From positions 1 through 6,050 of the forward strand of contig JAAAOH010000096.1 in the NCBI GenBank assembly GCA_009908925.1: DNA of 6,050 nt, given 5' to 3'. Below the pieces are notes generated by a model that saw only the letters and a program-made list of their open reading frames with translations, ran no database searches and was not told where the DNA came from. The stretch's first letter is position 1. Each line of letters starts with the position of its first letter. A program made the position numbers and the translations under genes. This DNA is from Spirochaetota bacterium (GTDB taxonomy: Bacteria; Spirochaetota; Spirochaetia; DSM-27196; PWMO01). Shown in pieces: positions 1-5,488 of the stretch.

Positions 1-345
1 GTCCGGTACGGGATGTCCGGCGGCGGCTTCAATGCGGTCTACCTCGACACCTCGGGAGAGGGAATCGCCGACGCCGCAGTGATGGATATCAACAACGATG
101 GCTTCATCGATACCTTCGGCGCAGACCTAAACCACGACGGCATCTTCGACTCGATCGGCCAGGACCTCGACGGAGACGGAATCCTCGACGTGGTCGGCAT
201 GGACTTCGATCAGGATGGCGTGCTCGACGCCTACAGCTACGATCTCGACGGGGACGGCGACTTCGACATGAACGGCTACGACATAGACGGCGACGGGACA
301 GCTGACTATTTCGAGGCCTCCGACATGGACGAGTTCGACATCTGA
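1..345 (+). CDS. Acidic calcium-binding-type repeat protein (3' part, probably N-terminally incomplete)
   Basis: The frame is open from the window edge to the TGA at 343-345. The first ATG is at 13, but it has no Shine-Dalgarno site and the frame continues upstream, so the true start probably lies outside. Numbering from that ATG, residues 12-102 form seven consecutive units of exactly 13 residues. The consensus is D-hydrophobic-D/N-x-D-G-hydrophobic-hydrophobic-D-x-x-G-x. The first unit is degenerate; the last two have the purest DxDGDG loops. This spacing of acidic side chains is the Ca2+-coordinating loop seen in EF-hand, dockerin and thrombospondin type 3 repeats, so Ca2+ binding outside the cytoplasm is a reasonable inference. 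The close 13-residue packing is most like thrombospondin type 3. The tail (SDMDEFDI) is also acidic. No signal peptide can be seen because the N-terminus is missing. A lipoprotein gene follows 14 bases later, suggesting an operon. The exact role is unknown. Confidence 0.75.
   Translation, partial: VRYGMSGGGFNAVYLDTSGEGIADAAVMDINNDGFIDTFGADLNHDGIFDSIGQDLDGDGILDVVGMDFDQDGVLDAYSYDLDGDGDFDMNGYDIDGDGTADYFEASDMDEFDI
46..318 (+). repeat. Seven tandem 39-bp units encoding 13-residue DxDxDG repeats
   Basis: The units begin at 46, 85, 124, 163, 202, 241 and 280, each 39 bases with no insertions or deletions. Conservation is stronger in the protein (D at 1, D/N at 3, D at 5, G at 6, D at 9) than in the DNA. 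This suggests an old array kept by selection on the protein, not a fresh slippage product. The unit at 46 is the most diverged, with T, S and E replacing loop positions. Confidence 0.85.
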
Positions 346-359
346 ACACGCGGAGACTT

Positions 360-824
360 ATGATGAAGCACATGCAATTTCAGAAGAGGGCGGACCGCTC
401 CACGCGTATCCGTCCGGGCCGGCGCGTGCTGGTCGTGGTGCTCGTCCTCGCCGCGGCGGCGGCCTGCGGCCCGAACACGGAATCCGCAGAAGATGGGCCG
501 GTCTCCGATGACGGCACCTCGCAGACGATTGCGATCGGCGTAGAGGGCATCAGCCAGTTCTTCGTATACTCCGCCGGCGAGGGTATTACCGAGGTCGACA
601 ACGGCTACGATGTCATCAAAGGGACGGCAGCCGTCCGGGACGCCGGCTACCACGTCCAGTCCGGTTCTTTCGGGAGCACGGAAACTACCCGTGTGACGTA
701 TGAGAACGGCAACACGTCCGGCTCATACCGGTTTCTCCCGGATCAGACCGTGATCGTGGAGTTCACAAGCCCCGCAGCGATGGCGGGTGAGCAGACCGGT
801 CACTGGATGACGCTCAGCGAGTAG
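360..824 (+). CDS. Small predicted lipoprotein of unknown function
   Basis: This is a 154-residue precursor. The N-terminus is basic (R/K up to residue 22), followed by a hydrophobic stretch at 23-35 (VLVVVLVLAAAAA) and Cys36. That is a type II signal peptide with a relaxed lipobox, AAAC, having Ala instead of Leu at -3. After the cysteine comes an acidic, Ser/Thr-rich linker of about 17 residues. A beta-rich domain without further cysteines or membrane segments follows, with many alternating Val/Ile/Thr/Tyr positions from 56 to 135. I do not recognise a family. ATGs occur at 360 and 363. GGAG at 352-355 is 7 bases before the second and only 4 before the first, so 363 may be the real start. 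It follows the calcium-repeat gene by 14 bases and probably shares its transcript. A role with that repeat protein at the envelope is only an inference. It converges on the lipoprotein gene at 861-1289. Confidence 0.72.
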   Translation: MMKHMQFQKRADRSTRIRPGRRVLVVVLVLAAAAACGPNTESAEDGPVSDDGTSQTIAIGVEGISQFFVYSAGEGITEVDNGYDVIKGTAAVRDAGYHVQSGSFGSTETTRVTYENGNTSGSYRFLPDQTVIVEFTSPAAMAGEQTGHWMTLSE

Positions 825-860
825 CTCAGCGTCCACAGTGGCACCGCCGCCCGGTTGGTC

Positions 861-1289
861 TCAGAGGTTCTCCTCGACACCTGCAAAGAAGCGTTCGTAG
901 AGGCCGGCCCGCTCCACAGGCGAGCCGGTCTCGGATTCGTAGACCTGGACGCGGACCGTAACCCCTTCCACCACGAGCTCGAAGCCGACCTCGTATCGTA
1001 GTTCGCCGGGCACTGCGGACCCGGAAACAGCGGACCCGGGGAGCACCGCCTCGAGCGAGAGTTCATCCCGGGAGCCTGCGGTGATATTGCCGCCCTCCGA
1101 AACAAGATAGGCGTGCACCGCGTCATACACCCGCTCGAGCGCGAGGTCGTAGGTCTTCTGCTTGCGCTCGAAGAGCAGAGCGTGCGTTCCGCCCCCGTCG
1201 TGGTCGGCTATCCCCGCGCAAGATGCCAGGAGCACCACCAGCGCAAGCCCGGAAACCGCAACCCGTACCGAAGTCGCATGTAAAAACAT
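861..1289 (-). CDS. Small predicted lipoprotein of unknown function
   Basis: The 142-residue precursor starts at the ATG at 1289-1287. An AGGGGG at 1296-1301 stands 6 bases upstream; earlier in-frame ATGs at 1307 and 1295 have no such site. Residues 1-23 are a signal peptide with a hydrophobic core and a classic lipobox, LASC, ending at Cys24. The mature part begins with a Gly/His-rich linker. An amphipathic helix follows (LALERVYDAVHAYLVSEGG), then beta-type segments (LSLEAVL, RYEVGFELVVEGVTVRVQVYES) and a short C-terminal helix. The order helix then beta sheet, with a 'VYDAVxxYL...G' start, resembles many small periplasmic lipoproteins, but I cannot name a family. A 15-base in-frame duplication makes GSAVSGSAVP. 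The gene lies 65 bases downstream of the 458-residue protein gene on the same strand and may be cotranscribed with it. Confidence 0.75.
   Translation of the reverse strand: MFLHATSVRVAVSGLALVVLLASCAGIADHDGGGTHALLFERKQKTYDLALERVYDAVHAYLVSEGGNITAGSRDELSLEAVLPGSAVSGSAVPGELRYEVGFELVVEGVTVRVQVYESETGSPVERAGLYERFFAGVEENL
1015..1039. repeat. Short direct repeat, period 15 bases, inside the lipoprotein gene
   Basis: The decamer GCGGACCCGG occurs at 1015-1024 and again at 1030-1039, a 15-base period (five codons). On the minus strand it gives GSAVS followed by GSAVP. It is an in-frame microduplication in a loop between two predicted secondary-structure elements. Confidence 0.7.
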
Positions 1290-1295
1290 TACCAT

Positions 1296-1301
1296 CCCCC
1301 T
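1296..1301 (-). promoter_or_regulatory. Shine-Dalgarno site that fixes the lipoprotein start
   Basis: AGGGGG on the minus strand lies 6 bases before the ATG at 1289. It falls inside the reading frame if the earlier ATG at 1307 is used, which argues for the shorter precursor. The shorter form also has the more usual signal-peptide length. Confidence 0.6.
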
Positions 1302-1354
1302 CACCATCTACAATGCCGCTTCACCGGCCCCCGCGGCAAGCACCCCGCCCCGCC

Positions 1355-2731
1355 TCACGAAAGCTCGATCAGCGGCGCAAAGCTGTCGCGAACGGATTGG
1401 TAGACCGGTCGCATCGCTATCCGTTCCAACGTCTTGATCTTGCGACGGATCTCAAGGGTAATGCGCTGCTCCTCTTCCCGTCGATTCAGGGTGCGGTCGT
1501 CCGCAAGGTAGACAAGCAGGTCCTCGGTGACGCGAATCGGCTCGAACAGGAGCTCCCGCAGCTCCGGAGGGGTGTCTTCCTCGCGCAGAGCGGAAACGCA
1601 GACGGCACGGATACGGTTGAGCGCGCCGCAGATATCCTCAACGCAGTGAATGAGGGGGAACTCCGCCTCGAGTGTTTCCTCGGTATTGCGGCGCAGGTGA
1701 TGGAATCGCTGGTGGTTGAGTATCTCGGCCTGCGGTCGGTGTCGCTCGATGGTAGTGGCAGCATCGCGGAGCGTTTCCAGCTGTGTCCGGTTCGCATGCT
1801 CCGGGAACAGGCGGGCGTCGGGTTTGCCGGCGGCAGATACCTTTCCGTCCAGTACGGCCTCGAAGGCGTTGACGTAGGCTCGGAGAATCACCGGGAGGAT
1901 CGTCAGGATTCTGTTTCTGACCGACGAAAAATCGGCGTTGTCGCTGACCGCTCGGCGGTAGAACGCCTCGAGCGCGGCTCCCCCGCCGTTGCGCCTGGGG
2001 AGAATCGGTTCCGGAACCTCTTCGAGAACCGTGAGGCTCTGCTTCATTTCAGAAAGATACTCCTCGCGCGAGCGCAGTATGAGAAACGCGTTCTCCATCG
2101 GAACGTATCGGTCGACGAGCTTGCTGTGGTCGGACTTGCGAAAGGCGAAACTGGCGTTCATCAGTTCACGCGAGAGTCGCCGGGCAACCATCAGGAGGTT
2201 GTACTGTCGCACCGTCAGGTGAAGCCAGCCCGATTCCTCCACGCGATTGAGCAGAAGCCAGAGCTCCCGTGCACGCTTCTGGTACCGCCGCGCCAGTCGC
2301 GAGCCGAGCCCGTTCTCGAGACGTATCGACGGAGGAAAGAACCTGCAGCGCAGCGTCTCGGTCTTTTCCCCGAAACGACGAATACGACCGAAATCGGAGA
2401 ACATGTAGTGGAGCCACGATGCACGAAGGAGCATTGCCTTGGCGGAAGCAAGACGTCGGTCGCTCCCCCGTCTGCGGCCTGCTGCCGCGCCGTTGCCCGC
2501 CCCCTGCCTGCGGGACGCGCCACCCGACGAGGCGAGATCCGCCTCGGCGCTGCCGAGGTACCGTGCGTCGAGACGCCGTATTTCTTCGATCTTTCGGAAG
2601 ACAGACATGTGACCGTCGACGACTCGCTGCACGGCAGCGGCATGATCGCCTTCTCTGTAGCGCTGCAGCAGCGTACCGAGGGCAATGTGATCGTTGGCTT
2701 CCTGTTCGATGCGGTTCCGCGATCTACCCAT
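1355..2731 (-). CDS. Uncharacterised helical cytoplasmic protein, 458 residues
   Basis: I do not recognise this protein. The start is the ATG at 2731-2729, with AGGGG 8 bases upstream and a good promoter behind it; a TTG at 2752 in the same frame would sit at the transcription start. There is no signal peptide and no membrane segment. The N-terminal part (1-60) is helical and charged. Residues 66-92 are a low-complexity Gly/Ala/Arg/Ser linker, basic and probably disordered. Residues 95-240 are a basic helical region with a distinctive stretch, FFPPSIRLENGLGSRLARRY (131-150), followed by ELWLLLNRVEESGWLHLTV and a segment rich in R, K and L. Residues 250-458 are further helices ending in a coiled-coil-like R/E/K stretch (about 410-440). 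Only three cysteines are present and no nucleotide-binding or catalytic motif stands out. The wobble positions are G/C-rich in this frame. The lipoprotein gene follows on the same strand. A binding or scaffold role fits the composition but is speculation. Confidence 0.72.
   Translation of the reverse strand: MGRSRNRIEQEANDHIALGTLLQRYREGDHAAAVQRVVDGHMSVFRKIEEIRRLDARYLGSAEADLASSGGASRRQGAGNGAAAGRRRGSDRRLASAKAMLLRASWLHYMFSDFGRIRRFGEKTETLRCRFFPPSIRLENGLGSRLARRYQKRARELWLLLNRVEESGWLHLTVRQYNLLMVARRLSRELMNASFAFRKSDHSKLVDRYVPMENAFLILRSREEYLSEMKQSLTVLEEVPEPILPRRNGGGAALEAFYRRAVSDNADFSSVRNRILTILPVILRAYVNAFEAVLDGKVSAAGKPDARLFPEHANRTQLETLRDAATTIERHRPQAEILNHQRFHHLRRNTEETLEAEFPLIHCVEDICGALNRIRAVCVSALREEDTPPELRELLFEPIRVTEDLLVYLADDRTLNRREEEQRITLEIRRKIKTLERIAMRPVYQSVRDSFAPLIELS
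2456..2536 (-). other. Low-complexity Gly/Ala/Arg/Ser linker in the 458-residue protein
   Basis: Residues 66-92 consist almost only of G, A, R, S, Q and N with clustered arginines (GRRRG, DRR). They separate a short N-terminal helical part from the main helical body and probably form a flexible, positively charged linker. Confidence 0.6.
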
Positions 2732-2921
2732 GCAGGCAACCCCTGTCGGCAATCCGGGGCATCATAGGCCATTTCGGTATGACCTGCAACGCGACCCGCA
2801 CGGACTTCCTGAGGCGCACCGCGAGGGCGTGGTCCTCAACCACCCCGACGGTGCGCGCCACTACCGGAAAAGCGCCCGGAACTTCGCTGCGATGCTGAGC
2901 GGTCATCCGCATATCGATTAG
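2730..2921 (+). CDS. Doubtful small ORF between the promoter and the EamA gene
   Basis: The frame from ATG 2730 to TAG 2921 would give 63 residues. From about codon 16 its codons have mostly G/C in the third position and encode a charged, His-rich peptide (for example PEAHREGVVLNHPDG), which looks more like protein than random sequence. Against it, there is no Shine-Dalgarno site at 2730, that start overlaps the oppositely oriented start at 2731, and the frame runs through the minus-strand promoter. No other in-frame ATG exists. It could be a gene remnant, a gene using a non-ATG start further in, or chance. The minus strand of the same stretch is also open (2724-2912), which weakens the coding argument. 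Confidence 0.22.
   Translation: MQATPVGNPGHHRPFRYDLQRDPHGLPEAHREGVVLNHPDGARHYRKSARNFAAMLSGHPHID
2740..2744 (-). promoter_or_regulatory. Shine-Dalgarno site that fixes the start of the 458-residue protein
   Basis: AGGGG on the minus strand lies 8 bases before the ATG at 2731. It selects that ATG over the in-frame TTG at 2752. Confidence 0.6.
2761..2789 (-). promoter_or_regulatory. Sigma70-type promoter for the 458-residue protein gene
   Basis: On the minus strand TTGCAG (2789-2784) and TATGAT (2766-2761) are separated by exactly 17 bases. The -10 box matches 5 of 6 consensus bases and the -35 box 3 of 6, including the TTG. Transcription would start near 2754, giving a leader of about 23 bases that contains the AGGGG site before the ATG at 2731. 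Spacing, position and leader length agree with each other, which raises confidence above that of an isolated match. It implies the gene is transcribed independently of the transport operon to its right. Confidence 0.55.
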
Positions 2922-2937
2922 TCGGGCGCGGCCTCCC

Positions 2938-3852
2938 TCACCTGCGCCCGTGTCCCGGACTACCCGCCACGATCACCACCTGCGCGAGAAAGATCAGTAT
3001 CATCCCGGCGACGATCGTGGCGCTCACCGCCTCGCGCAGCAGAAAGACGCCGAGAAGGCTTCCGGTCAGCGGCTCGGCCAACGTGAGCGTCCCGACCCGC
3101 GATATCATCACCGTTCTCAAGCCACGACCGTAGAGCATGTACGCAAGCGCCGATGAGACGAGGCCCATGTAGGCAATCAGCCCGCCGCCGGAAGGTGTGG
3201 TCACCCAGTCGAGCGGCACGGAGAGGGCGAAGGGTACGAGCATAAAGGTGGCCAGAACGAAAGACACGCTGATGAGCGCATCCGGAGTGAAGCTTCGCAC
3301 CAGTCTCCCGGAGAGGAAGGTGAAGAACGAATATGAAAACCCGGCGAGGAGCGCGAAAAGGACCCCGAGTGCGCTAACCGATACGGCACCGCAGCCTCCG
3401 AACAGCAGCCCGACGCCGACGACCGCCATGGCCGTCGCACCGTACCAGCGGATGCCGGCCGGCTCACGATTAAAGAGAATTCCGAGCAGACCGGAGAAGA
3501 TCGGCACGCTCCCGATGGCAATCATGGTACCTATGGCGACCCCGGCCATGCGCAGGCCGGTGAAGTAGCTGAAGTTGAAGGCCGCCTGCGCGAGGCCCGC
3601 GACCAGGAACACGGGGTTGAGATACCGTCGCGGCCGGGCAAACTCACCCCGGGCGGCGGCGGCTGCAAGCAGAACCGCACCACCGAGCCCGACCCGCACG
3701 ATCGCGATGAGAAGCGGCGAGGCGCCCGCGGGCCCGAGCGCCTGTGCGGTACCGGATGTTCCCCACAGCACCGCGGCGGCAAGCACGAGAAGCGGACCTG
3801 CATCCCACCCTTCCCGACCAGCTGTGGTGACGGCTGCGTCGGCGTTCTCCAT
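2938..3852 (-). CDS. EamA/DMT-family transporter
   Basis: This is a 304-residue inner-membrane protein with ten predicted helices at about 17-35, 46-64, 79-97, 104-124, 136-152, 160-180, 193-211, 224-240, 252-271 and 277-296. They form the usual two five-helix EamA repeats. Family signs are the start of helix 1 (AAVLWGTSGTA), the end of repeat one (GSVPIFSGLLGILFNREP) and, in repeat two, LAEPLTGSLLGVFLLREAVS, the very typical 'EP...LLG...L.E' signature. The length is normal for the family. EamA/DMT members are mostly metabolite exporters (amino acids and related compounds), and the substrate cannot be read from sequence. The ATG at 3852 is the only in-frame start but lacks a clear Shine-Dalgarno site. 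The gene lies 41 bases after the ABC ATPase stop on the same strand, so it is probably the last gene of the transport operon. No terminator with a T-tract is visible on either side. Confidence 0.92.
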   Translation of the reverse strand: MENADAAVTTAGREGWDAGPLLVLAAAVLWGTSGTAQALGPAGASPLLIAIVRVGLGGAVLLAAAAARGEFARPRRYLNPVFLVAGLAQAAFNFSYFTGLRMAGVAIGTMIAIGSVPIFSGLLGILFNREPAGIRWYGATAMAVVGVGLLFGGCGAVSVSALGVLFALLAGFSYSFFTFLSGRLVRSFTPDALISVSFVLATFMLVPFALSVPLDWVTTPSGGGLIAYMGLVSSALAYMLYGRGLRTVMISRVGTLTLAEPLTGSLLGVFLLREAVSATIVAGMILIFLAQVVIVAGSPGHGRR

Positions 3853-3893
3853 ATGAAAACCATACAGCTACAAGAGGGTCGCCGACCAGCCGT

Positions 3894-4643
3894 CTACAGC
3901 CGCCCCGCCTCGATAATGCGCTGGAGAAACTGCCGCGTGCGCGGATGCTCGGGTTCGGAGAAGAGTTTTGCCGGCGGGCCTTCCTCGTGGATCCGCCCCT
4001 CCTCGAGAAAGCACACGTGATCGGCAACATCGCGGGCAAATCCCATTTCGTGGGTGACCACGATCATCGTCATGCCCCGGGCCTTGAGGTCACGGATGAT
4101 CTGCAACACCCCGCCGATGAGCTCCGGATCGAGTGCCGCGGTGATCTCGTCGAGGAGCAGGACATCCGGATTGGTGGCCATCGCGCGGACAATGGCCACC
4201 CGCTGCTGCTGGCCACCGGAGAGTTGCTCGGGGTAGGAGCGCGCGAACTCCTCGAGCCCCACCAGCGCGAGAAGCTCGTGCGCCTTTGCCTCGCTGTCCT
4301 GTCGGGAAACTCCGTGCACCCTCCGGGGCGCAAGGGTGATGTTGTCGAGGACGCTCATGTGGGGAAAAAGATTGTAGGCCTGGAAGACGATCCCGACTCG
4401 CTTATGCAATCCGTTCTTGCCGAACGACGGATCGTGTATCGGCACGTCGTCGAGCATGATGGTCCCGCCCTCGTACTCGACGAGATCGCTCACGCATCGC
4501 AGCAGCGTTGACTTCCCGGATCCCGATGCACCGATGAGGCAGACCACCTCGTGCGGCTTCACCGACACGCTCACATCGTCGAGGACCAGCTTGTCCCCGA
4601 AGTACTTGGTCAGACGTTCTATCCGGACGCGATGCTCGCTCAT
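3894..4643 (-). CDS. Polar amino acid-type ABC transporter ATP-binding protein (GlnQ/HisP type)
   Basis: This 249-residue ATPase powers the importer encoded by the two preceding genes. All nucleotide-binding elements are intact: Walker A GASGSGKST at 38-46, Q-loop Gln88 (VFQAYNLFPHMSVLDNI), ABC signature LSGGQQQR at 141-148, Walker B VLLLDE at 161-166, D-loop ALDP at 170-173 and the switch His198 (VVTHEMGFA). The FQAYNLFPHMSVLDNI and THEMGFAR stretches and the 249-residue length are typical of the polar amino acid uptake subfamily. Residue 167 is Ile where many relatives have Pro (DEPTSALDP); Ile or Val variants are common here. The ATG at 4643 overlaps the permease TGA (ATGA, 4640-4643). An AGAGGA lies just upstream, so translation is probably coupled. 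It acts as a homodimer on the cytoplasmic face of the membrane. Confidence 0.95.
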   Translation of the reverse strand: MSEHRVRIERLTKYFGDKLVLDDVSVSVKPHEVVCLIGASGSGKSTLLRCVSDLVEYEGGTIMLDDVPIHDPSFGKNGLHKRVGIVFQAYNLFPHMSVLDNITLAPRRVHGVSRQDSEAKAHELLALVGLEEFARSYPEQLSGGQQQRVAIVRAMATNPDVLLLDEITAALDPELIGGVLQIIRDLKARGMTMIVVTHEMGFARDVADHVCFLEEGRIHEEGPPAKLFSEPEHPRTRQFLQRIIEAGRL

Positions 4644-5488
4644 AGGGTCCTCTGCAGCCGGCGCTCTCGATCCTTGCGGGAGACGTAGTCGGTGAGCCGC
4701 GCCATGGGGATGGTGGCGAGGAGAAAAAGTACCGCGGCGGCAATGAGCGATGAGTAGTTGAAGGTGCGGGCGGTGTAGATCTGCGCCTCACGCACCGCGT
4801 CGCGGACACCGATCACGCTCAGCAGTGCGACGTCCTTCTGCAGCGCGACGGCCAGATTCAGCAGCGACGGCACCACATTCCGAATGGCCTGGGGAACGAT
4901 GGCGAAGCGCAGCGTCTGCCACTGCGAGAGCCCGAGGGCCTTGGCCGCCGCGCGCTGACCGTCGTGAACGGCCTCCATGCCGGAGCGATAGACCTCCGCG
5001 GCGTAGGCGGAGTAGGTGAGCACCAGCGCCATACCACCCCAGAAGAGGCTGCTCTGCGGGAGCCCGGGGAGCTGAAGCGCCGGCACGCCGAATCCGAACA
5101 GCAGCACCATCAGAAGCGACGGCAGACCGCGGAGCAGGTCGATGTAGAGCACGGTGAACACGCGCAGGGGCGCGAACCACGGTCCGTTCAGCGACCGGAA
5201 CACGGCGAGCATCAGGGCCCAGACCGCGATGGCCACGAGAGAAACCGCCCAGACCGACATGTTGATGGCAAAGCCGCCAAGCACGGCCGGGAACACCTCG
5301 ATAATGGCTTCGAGGCTGAAGAACTGTGCCTTTATGCGTGGCCACTGCTCCGCGGAGACGACCAGCCGGCGAATGAGCAGGAATACCAGCAGAACGCTGG
5401 TAACGCTGATTATGCTCGGCAGGTATTTGTCCCGGGCGCGGAGCGTGCGCCCGGTCGGTGCGACCGGACGCGTGCGCTCAGTGCTCAA
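4640..5488 (-). CDS. Polar amino acid-type ABC transporter permease (HisM/GlnP type)
   Basis: This 282-residue inner-membrane subunit forms the channel. It has a cytoplasmic basic N-terminus and a first helix at about 25-44. A periplasmic stretch follows, and then the conserved permease core from about 66: helices around 68-96, 107-135, 150-168, 205-228 and 246-262. RGLPSLLMVLLFG (120-132) corresponds to the family 'RGTP' segment. The EAA loop that contacts the ATPase is clear at about 177-211 (GQRAAAKALGL ... VPQAIRNVVPSLLN). It is longer than the roughly 220-residue minimal family members because of the extra N-terminal helix. The start is TTG at 5488-5486, since no in-frame ATG or GTG precedes the core. 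AGGAG at 5497-5501, 8 bases upstream, supports it, and the TTGA overlaps the binding-protein stop by 4 bases. Only one permease is present, so a homodimer is expected. Confidence 0.93.
   Translation of the reverse strand: MSTERTRPVAPTGRTLRARDKYLPSIISVTSVLLVFLLIRRLVVSAEQWPRIKAQFFSLEAIIEVFPAVLGGFAINMSVWAVSLVAIAVWALMLAVFRSLNGPWFAPLRVFTVLYIDLLRGLPSLLMVLLFGFGVPALQLPGLPQSSLFWGGMALVLTYSAYAAEVYRSGMEAVHDGQRAAAKALGLSQWQTLRFAIVPQAIRNVVPSLLNLAVALQKDVALLSVIGVRDAVREAQIYTARTFNYSSLIAAAVLFLLATIPMARLTDYVSRKDRERRLQRTL

Noticed and set aside
104..373. Minus-strand Arg-rich frame opposite the calcium repeats
   Set aside because: The product is a low-complexity Arg/Ser string produced by reading the GAC/GGC repeats backwards. 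The + strand shows a regular 13-residue motif.
825..860. Possible bidirectional terminator between the convergent lipoprotein genes
   Set aside because: ACGCT (809-813) pairs with AGCGT (827-831) and there is a CCACAGTGG, but loops or stems are unsuitable and no T-tract follows on either strand.
1223..2767. Long + strand open frame of 514 codons opposite the 458-residue gene
   Set aside because: Its codons are exact reverse complements of the minus-strand codons. In GC-rich genes this frame stays open because TTA, CTA and TCA are rarely used. The minus strand has the promoter, Shine-Dalgarno site and an ordered protein composition.
3853..3893. GGTCGCCGACC palindrome between the ATPase and EamA genes
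   Set aside because: The stem is only about four pairs with a three-base loop, and no T-tract follows. It is too weak for a terminator.
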